64,000 nt of DNA from Microbacterium sp. LWO13-1.2 (GCF_038397725.1 NZ_CP151634.1:2976001-3040000), one strand, 5' to 3'. Shown: positions 8,927 to 16,898, numbered from the stretch's first letter. The notes: generated by a model from the letters alone, not told the origin. A program made the numbers and translations.

Positions 8927-9032
8927 TCCTGACTGGCTCTGCGATCAGGTCACCCCAGAGCCCGGAGATGCGATCGTGCGTCGCCGGAAGGCTGGCCAGT
9001 GGGTGCCGGTGAAGCAGGAAGGAAGCGATTGA
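8916..9032 (+). CDS. Tiny hypothetical phage protein (38 residues)
   Basis: It starts at an ATG preceded by GGGAGAG and overlaps the upstream gene by 11 bp. The protein begins MTDDPDWLCDQV and is charged. No family is recognised. The overlap and ribosome binding site are the only support. Confidence 0.4.
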   Translation: MTDDPDWLCDQVTPEPGDAIVRRRKAGQWVPVKQEGSD

Positions 9033-9049
9033 CGCCTGTTGAGGCAGGC

Positions 9050-9262
9050 CTAGTCGGTCGCCGACTCCTCAGCCACACGCTGGGTGATGCGAGAGAGTAT
9101 CCCCGCCACGAGAGCAGCGCCCCCGTACCCCGCAACCCACATCCACGTGTCCTGCGAACCCGTCCCCTGAATCAGGGCGAAGACTCCGAACAGAGCGGCG
9201 AACCCCGAGAGTGCGGCCACAGCCGCGAGGGTGAGGCTCACAACGGACAGGAATCGGACCAT
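9050..9262 (-). CDS. Small two-helix membrane protein
   Basis: The 70-residue protein has two strongly hydrophobic stretches, about residues 4-30 and 40-58, separated by a short polar loop (QGTGSQDTW). This could be a holin-like or unspecified membrane protein; nothing in the sequence decides between these. It lies on the opposite strand to its neighbours, which is common for phage accessory genes. Confidence 0.5.
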   Translation of the reverse strand: MVRFLSVVSLTLAAVAALSGFAALFGVFALIQGTGSQDTWMWVAGYGGAALVAGILSRITQRVAEESATD

Positions 9263-9311
9263 GCGGACATGCTAGCGACCCGCACCCCCGCCCAAACAGA
9301 TCGACCACCCG

Positions 9312-9554
9312 ATGGCTAAGTACCTCACCTACCGAGAAGCGGCCACCCGCACCCGACGCAGCATCCGCACCATTAACCGGTGGCGCAGAGGTGGCATGCC
9401 GATGGAGTGGCAGAAGCGAGACGGCCAGAGATTCCGGGTCGTCCGCGAAGACATCCTCCTGAAGTGGTGGCGAGAACGACTCACCGCCTGGCCCACCCAC
9501 CAGTACCGGCTACGCAAGGTGAGAATCGAAGCCGACACGCGACACGCCGAATGA
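9312..9554 (+). CDS. Excisionase-like helix-turn-helix protein
   Basis: The 80-residue protein begins MAKYLTYREAATRTRRSIRTI, the usual layout of MerR-like/Xis DNA-binding domains (Y-T-x-x-E-A-A then a recognition helix), followed by NRWRRGGMP and a basic tail. Excisionases steer an integrase toward excision. The partner integrase is missing, so this may be a relic or may act with an integrase elsewhere. A terminator-like hairpin follows at 9612. Confidence 0.65.
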   Translation: MAKYLTYREAATRTRRSIRTINRWRRGGMPMEWQKRDGQRFRVVREDILLKWWRERLTAWPTHQYRLRKVRIEADTRHAE

Positions 9555-9611
9555 TCAATGCTTGGCGGCAAGTGCTGTCATACCGCATCGTAAGAGTAAG
9601 CAGAACTGATG

Positions 9612-9643
9612 GAAGGCCCCGACCTCAATGGTCCGGGGCCTTC
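9612..9643 (+). terminator. Hairpin after the excisionase-like gene
   Basis: GAAGGCCCCGACC pairs with GGTCCGGGGCCTTC around TCAAT, with a single-base bulge. There is little T-tail (TTCGTCGTG). Confidence 0.6.
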
Positions 9644-9668
9644 GTCGTGTCGTGCCGCATCCCCAGCA

Positions 9669-9699
9669 GGGCGGTCGGTGCTGTCCCGACCGACCGCCC
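9669..9699 (-). terminator. Hairpin downstream of the 41-residue minus-strand gene
   Basis: Perfect 10-bp arms GGGCGGTCGG and CCGACCGCCC flank an 11-nt loop. The hairpin lies 9 nt past the stop codon of the leftward gene at 9708-9833. Confidence 0.6.
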
Positions 9700-9707
9700 G
9701 CACGGGA

Positions 9708-9833
9708 TCAGCCGAGCTTGTCGAACGTCGCTTGCAGATCATCCAGGGCGTCGTCGAGAGGCTTCATCCCCTCGGCGAGCTGCTGCTCAGTCTCGGCATC
9801 GAGCGGCTCGTCCTCATCGCGTCCAATGGTCAT
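9708..9833 (-). CDS. Tiny acidic hypothetical protein (41 residues)
   Basis: Read directly on the minus strand: ATG preceded by AAAGGGGACGCAC, a good ribosome binding site. The product starts MTIGRDEDEPLDAETEQQL and ends DDLQATFDKLG; it is acidic and likely helical. A hairpin follows the stop. The family is unknown; its small size and location suit a phage regulatory or antirepressor-type protein, but nothing proves that. Confidence 0.5.
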   Translation of the reverse strand: MTIGRDEDEPLDAETEQQLAEGMKPLDDALDDLQATFDKLG

Positions 9834-9933
9834 GTGCGTCCCCTTTCATCCCCTAAGCCCAGCGCTTCGGGGTCGCCAGTATGCATTCACACTCCGACAT
9901 GGACTGGTCTCGACACGCGAAGGAGAAGGCATC

Positions 9934-10176
9934 ATGGCAACGACGCTCCGCGACCCTGACACGCATCGCACGAGCACCGTGCCCGACGCTGTCGCAGAGT
10001 CGTATCTCTCGCAGGGGTGGGTGTACCCCGGTACGTCTGCCCCTGCAGAGCCATCTCCGCCCGCCATCGCAGAAATGACAGTCGCCGAGCTCAAGGCACA
10101 CGCGGAGGAGCGAGGCATCGATCTCGCACGAGCGAAGCTGAAAGCCGACATCCGCGCCGTCATCGACCGCGCATGA
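9934..10176 (+). CDS. Small phage protein with SAP/Rho-N-like C-terminus
   Basis: The ATG at 9934 follows AGGAGAAGGC. The 80-residue product ends in MTVAELKAHAEERGIDLARAKLKADI, which resembles the SAP/Rho N-terminal-like helix-hairpin often at the end of phage head-tail region proteins. The N-terminal half (PDAVAESYLSQGW) is typical of short phage structural proteins. It overlaps the HNH gene by 4 bp (ATGA), so the two are probably co-translated. Confidence 0.55.
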   Translation: MATTLRDPDTHRTSTVPDAVAESYLSQGWVYPGTSAPAEPSPPAIAEMTVAELKAHAEERGIDLARAKLKADIRAVIDRA

Positions 10177-10490
10177 GTAGTCACCGCGTATCAACCCGTG
10201 CCTGGTCCGTCTTCCGCCTCGAGTACTTCGAGGAAGGCAAGCGACTCGACGCCTACCCCGACACACGGCACCAGGCGAACTGCTGGCTCTTCGGCATGCG
10301 CATCAACTACACCGTCCCCGCGAACAGCACACCAGACTCCCACAACCTCGACCACTTCTACCCTGTCAGGGACTACCCCGAACTGCAGCACGACCCCGCG
10401 AACTCCCGCCACTCCCACGCGGAGTGCAACACCGGGCGAGGGGCAGACGCACCGCTCCCAGGGCTCGGCATCCTCAGCCGCAACTGGTGA
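10173..10490 (+). CDS. Phage HNH-type nuclease
   Basis: The 105-residue protein has the HNH-like core LDHFYPVRDYPEL, followed by DPANSRHSHAECNTGRG. The D-H, N, H and C-N-x-G pattern matches short phage HNH endonucleases, which usually lie beside the terminase and aid packaging. No terminase is present here. The start overlaps the upstream stop (ATGA). The stop codon abuts the end of the convergent AbiJ-like gene. Confidence 0.6.
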   Translation: MSSHRVSTRAWSVFRLEYFEEGKRLDAYPDTRHQANCWLFGMRINYTVPANSTPDSHNLDHFYPVRDYPELQHDPANSRHSHAECNTGRGADAPLPGLGILSRNW

Positions 10491-11324
10491 TCAGGCGGGC
10501 ATGCGAACAGCTCCTGTAGAAAACCAACCCACAAGTGTAGACGCGAGCAAGACGTGCGCGGTGGCCTCGTCAGCACCCGGCGCTGCACCACCGTGCCTGT
10601 TTTGCTGTGCGAAGGCTAGGGTTTCGAGCATCCCTATGAGCACTTCCTGATGATTCGGCTCGCCGTCATCCCTTTGCTGAAGGGCCAGCGACCACCCTTG
10701 CTTCTCCCGGAGTGCCGCGACGATCTTGCCAAGCCGAGCCTGCTTGTCCTTCGGGGTCACAACCGCGCGCGCGGCTTGCTCAACAGCGCGAATAGCCTCA
10801 GCCATCGCCTCGCTGGTGTTCGGTTCCAGAGATTGGATCTGGCGCACTGCATTGGCCAAATGCACGGCCGGCAAGGAAAGCGCCGCATCTACGGCGATCT
10901 GCATTGACTCCTCGACCCCCTCGACCATGCGTCGCCTTAGCCTGTTAACTCCTGAAGAGTTGTCGACCTTAAGCGCGGATGCATTCAGTCTCATGTGAGC
11001 TTCGAGCACCAACGCGTCCCGGACATCCTCTGTCGAGGTCCCATTCGCGAGGAGTAGATCTACGACCTGCAAGAGGAAGCGGTCTCCCTGCTCCTCAATT
11101 GCGTGCGTGACTGCATCCACATGCAGGCTGCTAGCGTCAAGTCTTCTTCTCAGGCTCGATTGAATGAAGTGGTATCGCGCCTCGCTCACCCAGCGGTCGC
11201 TAGTCAGGGCTCCTGCAAGCCATGCCATCAGGGGTTCCCGCAGTGTGGGCGGGATCAACTCCCGGACAACGAGCAGATCCTCGTACTCATCATCGGACGC
11301 GTCCCAAGGTCTCCACGGTTCCAT
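10491..11324 (-). CDS. Abortive-infection-like protein (AbiJ/Abi_C type)
   Basis: The 277-residue protein has an N-terminal segment (VRELIPPTLREPLMAWLAG) resembling AbiJ N-terminal domains. Its C-terminal half, HLANAVRQIQS...EAIRAVEQAARAVV...LGKIVAALREKQGW, follows the pattern of the Abi_C domain of abortive infection proteins. The closing RHG and AFVxxL-like region is also roughly kept. No Shine-Dalgarno sequence precedes the chosen ATG; GTG 11378 is an alternative. It lies 114 bp downstream of a trypsin-like protease gene on the same strand. A phage-defence role is inference from family and context. Confidence 0.5.
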   Translation of the reverse strand: MEPWRPWDASDDEYEDLLVVRELIPPTLREPLMAWLAGALTSDRWVSEARYHFIQSSLRRRLDASSLHVDAVTHAIEEQGDRFLLQVVDLLLANGTSTEDVRDALVLEAHMRLNASALKVDNSSGVNRLRRRMVEGVEESMQIAVDAALSLPAVHLANAVRQIQSLEPNTSEAMAEAIRAVEQAARAVVTPKDKQARLGKIVAALREKQGWSLALQQRDDGEPNHQEVLIGMLETLAFAQQNRHGGAAPGADEATAHVLLASTLVGWFSTGAVRMPA

Positions 11325-11438
11325 GACGATGAGCGTACCGAACCCTCTTACACCCATGGACGAGGGGAGGGGCGTCACCCCCTCCAGGCATCCGATCCTG
11401 AGGCACGCCTCCCGCTGAGTGAGGGTGACGCGACTGCT

Positions 11439-12242
11439 TCAATCCCACGTGTAGTCGTCTCGCGTCTCGCCTGCAAGGATCTCGCGGATGACGGAGCGTC
11501 GCCAGACCCGGCCGAGATCCGATTGGTCGTTGATACGTCCTGAGTAGATGCCGAGTAGTTCGGTTTCGGGATCTGATGCCGCGGGGCTGAGCTTGTGGCG
11601 CGCGGTCTTGGGCTTGTGTGGCATCCAGTGAAGTATTACTGGAGAGCCAGATTGGCCGGGACGAGCCCGAGCATCGACCAGGAAACAAGGATCGGATTCG
11701 AAGTCGGTTTCTGGATCTGTGGCGATCGTTCCACGTGTCCAGACTGCGAAGGGCATGCGTTCGCCGAGATCGTACGGGTAGCCAACGATGCTCACGTCAG
11801 ATGTCACTGAAAGCGTCGCTGGGTCGTCGGGTTCGTTGGCCGAGTACCCAAAGAAAACGGCATCTGAAGGGGCTTTGATGGGCAGTAGAGCGACGTCGTA
11901 CGCGCGTCCCTTCTGCGGGTGAACCCACCATAGCGACTTGCCGTGCTCGTCGTAGAGGTCGAGCGGGATCTGTGCCGAAGCCACCATCCCCGGCACTGAT
12001 GCTTGAATCAGCACATTCGCGACGACATGATCGGGTTTTGCCGAACATTCGCCAGTTGGCTCGTCGGTCAGCGGCTCTCGGCCAGTGAGTACGTGCCAGT
12101 TGGTTGCCAAGATCGCTTTGCCGTGGTGATTGAGCATGAAGCCTGTCCCAGTGCCTAGCGAAGCACGCTCGTCGCTCTCGAACAGGAGACGGCTGGTATG
12201 CAGGTATGCAGACATGGCTGACGGCAACTCAAAGTGCTTCAT
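11439..12242 (-). CDS. Cytosolic trypsin-like serine protease (S1 family)
   Basis: The 267-residue protein carries all three parts of a chymotrypsin-fold triad: GTGFML then TNWHV (His), RAYDVALLPI (Asp) and RPGQSGSPV (Ser with oxyanion Gly). There is no signal peptide or membrane segment, so it should act inside the cell. That is unusual for trypsin-like proteases but common for those in immune systems. The ATG at 12242 lacks a clear ribosome binding site; TTG 12266 is an alternative. It lies directly after a hairpin terminator and upstream of the AbiJ-like gene, with which it may be functionally linked. Confidence 0.78.
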   Translation of the reverse strand: MKHFELPSAMSAYLHTSRLLFESDERASLGTGTGFMLNHHGKAILATNWHVLTGREPLTDEPTGECSAKPDHVVANVLIQASVPGMVASAQIPLDLYDEHGKSLWWVHPQKGRAYDVALLPIKAPSDAVFFGYSANEPDDPATLSVTSDVSIVGYPYDLGERMPFAVWTRGTIATDPETDFESDPCFLVDARARPGQSGSPVILHWMPHKPKTARHKLSPAASDPETELLGIYSGRINDQSDLGRVWRRSVIREILAGETRDDYTWD

Positions 12243-12264
12243 GACGTCAAAGTAGCGCAACGAC

Positions 12265-12304
12265 AAAGCCCCCCACCTAGCCTTCGGGCCGGGTGGGGGT
12301 CTTG
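12265..12304. terminator. Bidirectional hairpin between the protease and an orphan gene
   Basis: AAAGCCCCCCACC pairs with GGTGGGGGTCTT across about 14 nt, with one mismatch. Leftward it ends GGGGGGCTTTG. It probably stops transcription coming from the gene at 12315-12569, so the protease likely has its own promoter at or after this point. Confidence 0.65.
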
Positions 12305-12314
12305 GTCGTTCCCG

Positions 12315-12569
12315 CTACTCGTTGATGTCCCTGAGGTCGGAGCGTCGAGCCCAGTTGGGGTAGGAACCGTTGAGGTCGTCGATGAGCTCTTGCCGATCGG
12401 CGTCTGAGAGTCGGTGCTCGAATAGTTCGTTGACCGCGTCTTCAGCGCTGATGCGGTCGCCGATCCATGCGTAACCCGAATCTGATTCGCGATCGATCAT
12501 AAAGGCGGCGTTGTCCGGGTCGATGAACTCCCGCTGGAACTCTTCGAGGTAGGGGTCGAGATCGGTCAT
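12315..12569 (-). CDS. Acidic hypothetical protein (84 residues)
   Basis: The ATG is preceded by GAAGGAAGATCCT. The product is acidic (MTDLDPYLEEFQREF...) and likely all-helical, with a conserved-looking stretch SGYAWIGDRISAEDAVNELFE. No family is recognised. It is followed by a hairpin terminator, so it appears to be a single-gene unit. Confidence 0.5.
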   Translation of the reverse strand: MTDLDPYLEEFQREFIDPDNAAFMIDRESDSGYAWIGDRISAEDAVNELFEHRLSDADRQELIDDLNGSYPNWARRSDLRDINE

Positions 12570-12728
12570 AGGATCTTCCTTCGTCGGCTAGTGCCAGCCG
12601 TAGGCTTTCCCGGTGCGGGCAGCGGGAACACAACTGTAGCGACCAGGCAGCGAGGCGCGGACTAGGCGACACGCCGAGAGATCGTTACGAGCCGGTGAAC
12701 GTCATGTCGCGCGCACGGAGAGCATCTG

Positions 12729-12974
12729 CTACCCGCCGGGCCCCCTCGCCTCGAGCACGGTAGTGTCCTCGGCTTCGATCTCTTGGATGCCGTCGCGTCG
12801 CTCGTATCGTCCCTCAACGGTACGGATGCCGCCGGCCTTCATCGTCGCGTGAGCCGAGACGAGTTCCCATCCAGCGGGCACCTGCGCGGCGAGCTCCGCA
12901 CGCAACTCGGTGACGTTCGTGCCCTGCACGGTGACGTTGTGGGATTCGCGGGGGCGGATGAGTGCGACGAGCAT
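12729..12974 (-). CDS. Hypothetical phage protein (81 residues)
   Basis: It starts 9 bp after the end of the SRAP pseudogene on the same strand, with GGCAGG upstream. The sequence VPAGWELVSAHATMKAGGIRT suggests a small beta-rich domain. The family is not recognised. It probably shared a transcript with the SRAP gene. Confidence 0.5.
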   Translation of the reverse strand: MLVALIRPRESHNVTVQGTNVTELRAELAAQVPAGWELVSAHATMKAGGIRTVEGRYERRDGIQEIEAEDTTVLEARGPGG

Positions 12975-12983
12975 CAGACCTGC

Positions 12984-13679
12984 CTAGGCCGCGGGTTCGA
13001 TCAGCGACGCGTCGGCGGCGTCGGCGGTGCGGGAGTTGTTGACCTTCCGGTCGACGATGTGCCCTGTGATCGTGGTGGCGACGTCGGCGGAGGTGTGGTC
13101 AAGCATCGCGAGCAACTCTGTCTTCGCGTCTCCGGTGACCTTCTCCGGGCTCAGCCACGCGTCGAGGGTGTCGCGGGTGAGGAACGCGGGCATCCGGTCG
13201 TGGACTTCTCCACTGGCGTCGCGCGCCTCCCGGGTGATGACAACGAAGCAGCGGGACCGTTCCCCGTGTGGGAGCTCCATCGACCAGGTGAGTCCGGCGG
13301 CGGAGAGCAGCCGGTCACCGTGAAGGAGATGCGGGGTCTTGTCACCCTTCTCGCCTGTTCATTCGAAGTAGCCACGCATCGGGACCACGCACCGGGCCGC
13401 AGAGAACGCCGGCGCCCAGAACCCAGTAGCGAGCTTCTCCATCCGTGCGTTGATGATCGGCGCACCCTTGGGCCGATTCGCGGGCTTCTGCCAGTCCCAG
13501 TGCACGAGTTCGAGGATGCGACCCTCACCGCGATCGCGCACGATCGGCGCATCCATCGTCGGCGCGATCGAGTAGGCACCGGCCCAGGACTTCCACCACT
13601 CCTCAGGCTTGCCGCCCTCGGCGACGTACTCCCGGATCCGCTCGTCCGTCTTGGCATCGTTCGCGAATCGACCGCACAT
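12984..13679 (-). pseudogene. SRAP (YedK/HMCES) protein gene interrupted by TGA
   Basis: SRAP proteins form a thiazolidine crosslink with abasic sites in single-stranded DNA through Cys2. The frame starts MCGRFAND with that Cys, keeps PTMDAPIVR, INARMEK and CVVPMRGYFE, then meets TGA at 13359-13361. Translation in the same frame continues TGEKGDKTPHLLHGD and MPAFLTRDTLDAWLSP, the rest of the fold. The stop replaces the conserved Trp of the family's GYFEW motif: a TGG to TGA change. As written, the product would be about 106 residues and lack the C-terminal half. Phages often carry SRAP genes. Confidence 0.85.
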
Positions 13680-13702
13680 GAAAGCGACCATACTCCGAAC
13701 GC

Positions 13703-13745
13703 GAAGCGCCCTCACCGAGAGACGTGTTCTGGGTGAGGGCGCTTC
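13703..13745 (-). terminator. Perfect 14-bp inverted repeat after the M23 peptidase gene
   Basis: Arms GAAGCGCCCTCACC (13703-13716) and GGTGAGGGCGCTTC (13732-13745) are exact complements with a 15-nt loop. It lies 10 bp past the stop of the leftward M23 peptidase gene. Confidence 0.7.
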
Positions 13746-13754
13746 AGGCTTCGG

Positions 13755-14552
13755 CTACTGCCCCTTGTAGAAGCCCTTCCACTGGTTGAAGGATCCAGGG
13801 GTGAGGTAGGCCGCGTTGCCATGCTGAGCGGCGAGCTGATTAGCCAAGGCCTGGTCGGTAGTTTCGAGCCAAGCAGCGTTTCCTACGCCGTCGCCAGCGA
13901 GCGCGAAGGTGGTGACGCCATTGATCGTCGAGTAGTACAGAGATGCCATGTTGTTGTTCCTTTGGTGAATTCGAGAGTTGTCAAGTGGTGGTTCGAGTCC
14001 GCTGACGCGGTTGGTTAGAAATGGGACCGGGTCGATCTGGACGCCGTTGACGACGACCTCGAGGTGGAGATGGACGCCGTAGCCGTACTCGGGGGGAGTG
14101 TTCCCCATCACTCCGATCTGTTGACCAGCGGCGACGCGCTGTTCGTTCCCGATCGAGTACGACGCGAGGTGCAGGGATCGCGTGAGATAGCCGTCGTCGT
14201 GCTCAATCCAGACTTGAATTCCGCCCGCGCCCCAACCTGAAGGCGTTCCGGTGACTTTCACCGTTCCCGCTGACACGGCCCTCACCTGGCTGAAACCGAC
14301 GAAGTCGGTGCCGCGGTGCACGCGCCCGTCGGGGCGGGGTGTGCCGTAGTCGTCTGAGATGGTTGGTCGGGTTGTCGTGCCGTTCGGCCACACGGTGGCC
14401 GAGGCGGCAGCGGCAGGTGCTGCGTTGAGGATTGTGCTTTCGACGCCTACGGCGACTGCGACACCTGCCAGGCCTAGTCCGCGAAACAGGCCGCGTCGAT
14501 CGAAATGTATGGCGGAACCGCCGTCTGGTTCTGGTGGGAGAGGTGGACTCAT
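13755..14552 (-). CDS. Secreted M23 peptidase (phage-type lysin) with Tat signal
   Basis: The 265-residue protein has a twin-arginine leader (DRRGLFRGLGLAGVAVAV, ending AAPAAAASA). The LytM/M23 zinc endopeptidase domain follows: HRGTDF supplies His and Asp, then SLHLASY, and VHLHLEV gives the HxH pair. The last ~65 residues (LYYSTINGVTTFALAGDG... LTPGSFNQWKGFYKGQ) form a separate domain, perhaps for wall binding. It should cleave peptidoglycan crossbridges outside the membrane. The start lacks a strong ribosome binding site; GTG 14558 is possible. Confidence 0.8.
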   Translation of the reverse strand: MSPPLPPEPDGGSAIHFDRRGLFRGLGLAGVAVAVGVESTILNAAPAAAASATVWPNGTTTRPTISDDYGTPRPDGRVHRGTDFVGFSQVRAVSAGTVKVTGTPSGWGAGGIQVWIEHDDGYLTRSLHLASYSIGNEQRVAAGQQIGVMGNTPPEYGYGVHLHLEVVVNGVQIDPVPFLTNRVSGLEPPLDNSRIHQRNNNMASLYYSTINGVTTFALAGDGVGNAAWLETTDQALANQLAAQHGNAAYLTPGSFNQWKGFYKGQ

Positions 14553-14662
14553 ACGCACACCATATGGACAAATTCCTCTTCACCGCTGTCCCCTCTTTGG
14601 CCTACAGACAACGCGCTGAGACAGCCAATACGTTGGGACGGCGTGTGCCTTGTAGGGGCTGC

Positions 14663-14995
14663 CTACGCCCGACCGTCGACCTCGTCGAGGGTGACGGCGT
14701 TACCCCACACCCAGCACCGGAAGATCTGCTCCTCGGCGTGGAACTCGATCCCGGCCGCGAGGGGCGCCGACCGCATCAGCTTCGCGTCCACACGGACCGA
14801 CTCGGGGCCGAACCGCACGCACGCTTTCACGGGGCGCTGCAGCGCATGCGGGTAGACGGTGACCGGCTGCTTGTCCAGCGCGAGTTCGCGGTCCGTGAGG
14901 GACTGCAACGGGCCGTGCTTCGCCGCTGCGAGGATCGACTGCGCCTGGGACCTTAGGTCGTACGCGATCTGCAGTCGTTCGCTCGGTCTTCCCAT
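14663..14995 (-). CDS. Hypothetical phage protein (110 residues)
   Basis: The product begins MGRPSERLQIAYDLRSQAQSI and contains AEEQIFRCWVWGNAVTL. GGAGGAAGG lies 14 nt or so upstream of the chosen ATG. A nearer ATG in another frame yields an Arg/Gly/Pro-rich shadow, so this frame is preferred. No family recognised. It lies between the M23 and beta-helix genes on the same strand. Confidence 0.55.
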   Translation of the reverse strand: MGRPSERLQIAYDLRSQAQSILAAAKHGPLQSLTDRELALDKQPVTVYPHALQRPVKACVRFGPESVRVDAKLMRSAPLAAGIEFHAEEQIFRCWVWGNAVTLDEVDGRA

Positions 14996-15112
14996 CGCCC
15001 GGCATGTCCTTCCTCCGGCCGAGAGGAACGATTCTACGTCGCGACGCCGACGTCAGTGAGAACGGCAGGTTGGCCCGTTGGAGGGGGAGGAATCAGACGC
15101 GGCCTCGAGCGA

Positions 15113-16660
15113 TCAACCTGTGACGCCGATGCCTGCAAGAGCCGCTCGGATAGCGTCCACGGCCGTCTTCAAGGAGGCGGGGTCTGTGCTGGGGGAAGCT
15201 ACCGCTGGTGCGCGTGTGACTGGAGCTACCCCGTAGAGCCCGACTTTCTTGGCGTAGTTGCGTGATTCGCTGGTCAGCGCGTCTCCGGCCGTCGCGAGCG
15301 TAGTCGCTGCAGCCCAGTCGTTGCCTCCGCCGTCTCGGACCAAGTTGGTCGTTGAGGCGCTGATGTTGAGTCCGCGGTCGTTGACCTTCGTGGCAGTTTT
15401 CGACATCCGCACGATTGTGGTGCCCGAGATCGATACTCGGTTGTAAAACGATCTTAGTTGGATGGCGTAACACGAGCTCGCCGTGTCGGTCCACACATCC
15501 ACGATCGTGTTACCCGAAGCCTTTGCACCGTAGTTGTCGTGGTAGAAGTCGATACCGCTGAAGCCGGAGTTGATGATCGTGTTGTCTGTGATGGAGACAC
15601 CCGCGCTGGCATACACCTGGATACTGGAACTGGTCGCTGTGCCCTGAGTGCCGTAGTTGCTGATGATATTTCCAGCGACGCACCCAGTCGCCAGTTCGTC
15701 GGGGGCGCCGAGGTCATCCGCCGCGCCAGCGAAGATGATGCCGATCCCGGCGGTGCCGTCGGTCTTCCCGGAGTTAATGACGTTGCCGAGCACTTTGCAC
15801 CCGATCGGACCGTAAGCGGTACCGCTCCCAGACTCGTCCTTGGACCCGATGACTGCGATGCCGACGCGAGCGTTGTAGATGGTGTTGTTTTGGAAGGTGA
15901 TGTTCTCGCCCGCGTGCGTGTCGAGGGCTTCCCAGTTGGGCACACCGTCGATCGTGACATTCTCCACCGTGATGTTTCTTGATCGTGGCCCGTCGCCCGT
16001 GATGCTTTCGGGGGATTTGCGGCTGACGGCGACTCCATATGAGTTGTTGCCGGAGGGCTGGAGGATGTCTTTGATCAAGCCGCCGTGGACACGACCGTTG
16101 ACGGCGGACAGGAGCATGATTCCCGCGTAGGCGCATCGGCGAATGTCGACGTCTGAGATAGCGAACCCGTGGACATGCTCCAGGACCACTCCGTACCTGG
16201 AGAACTCGCTGATTCGGGGTCGCTCGACGTAAAGGCCCAGGACCGGTGCTGCCAGTGTGCCCGTCGAGCGGATCCCGTCTCCCGAGCTCATGGTGCTCCC
16301 ACCGGTGCCGATGAGTAGAGCGTCGGTGATGCGCACGTTCGATGCCTGGACGGTGATAGCGGCGATGGTGGCCGACGTCGTTGTGATCGATCCCGCTTCG
16401 ATGAAGTGGATTGTGGCCGGCTTGTCGATCAACAACGTGTCACCTCTGGAATGGGCACTCCGCACTTCAAGAACACCGCCGGCGGGCGTAGCTGCGAAGG
16501 CGGCTTCAAGAGACACATAGTCGGTGTCGACGACGACTGATTGAACGGTTGAGGCGGCCGCGGGAGACGCCCCGCCTGCGGCGAGGAGTGGTGCAGAAAC
16601 CGCGGCACCGATCAAGACACGACGGGAGACAAGGCGACGACCGCCGGAATTCGGATTCAC
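15113..16660 (-). CDS. Exported right-handed beta-helix protein (tail-spike-like)
   Basis: The 515-residue protein from GTG 16660 begins with a twin-arginine leader (GGRRLVSRRVLIGAAVSAPLL, ending SPAAAS). The body is a series of short repeats (ITVQASNVRITDALL, ITFQNNTIYNARVGIAV, VSITDNTIINSGFSGIDF) typical of pectate-lyase-like beta-helices (PbH1). Such folds bind or cut polysaccharide and are common in phage tail spikes. The frame is open up to 16777, so upstream starts such as the GTG of VALGLAYRYG remain possible. No catalytic residues can be assigned. Confidence 0.68.
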   Translation of the reverse strand: MNPNSGGRRLVSRRVLIGAAVSAPLLAAGGASPAAASTVQSVVVDTDYVSLEAAFAATPAGGVLEVRSAHSRGDTLLIDKPATIHFIEAGSITTTSATIAAITVQASNVRITDALLIGTGGSTMSSGDGIRSTGTLAAPVLGLYVERPRISEFSRYGVVLEHVHGFAISDVDIRRCAYAGIMLLSAVNGRVHGGLIKDILQPSGNNSYGVAVSRKSPESITGDGPRSRNITVENVTIDGVPNWEALDTHAGENITFQNNTIYNARVGIAVIGSKDESGSGTAYGPIGCKVLGNVINSGKTDGTAGIGIIFAGAADDLGAPDELATGCVAGNIISNYGTQGTATSSSIQVYASAGVSITDNTIINSGFSGIDFYHDNYGAKASGNTIVDVWTDTASSCYAIQLRSFYNRVSISGTTIVRMSKTATKVNDRGLNISASTTNLVRDGGGNDWAAATTLATAGDALTSESRNYAKKVGLYGVAPVTRAPAVASPSTDPASLKTAVDAIRAALAGIGVTG

Positions 16661-16724
16661 GGGCAAACCATACCGATAAGCCAAGCCAAGGGCCACGATC
16701 TTCGTCCCCGATACGACTTCGGTC

Positions 16725-16898
16725 TCATCCGCCCTGGATATGTGGTCCATCGAACTCGGGCGGGAGCACCACGGCATCGAGCTCGGCCAGGTAGTCCTCG
16801 AGGTGCCCGCAACCTCCGCACCGAAACCCGGCCGGGTCGTCGCGCATCACCGTCCCGCAGTGAGGGCAGCGGGGTTGGGCGCCTTCGAGGAGGACCAT
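16725..16898 (-). CDS. Small zinc-ribbon protein
   Basis: The 57-residue product has CPHCG and CGGCG pairs spaced about 15 residues apart (a classic zinc ribbon), followed by an acidic helix (EDYLAELDAVVLPPE). It starts 2 bp past the end of the lipoprotein pseudogene. Function unknown; zinc ribbons of this size in phages are often nucleic-acid-binding. Confidence 0.55.
   Translation of the reverse strand: MVLLEGAQPRCPHCGTVMRDDPAGFRCGGCGHLEDYLAELDAVVLPPEFDGPHIQGG

Noticed and set aside
13359..13361. TGA in the SRAP gene as selenocysteine or programmed readthrough
   Set aside because: It replaces a conserved Trp, not a Cys; no SECIS-like element or Sec machinery is visible. A nonsense mutation is simpler.
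14700..15005. Alternative frame with an ideally spaced ribosome binding site
   Set aside because: Despite the GGAGGAAGG placement, its product is Arg/Pro/Gly-rich and unlike a protein; the overlapping frame at 14663-14995 is better.
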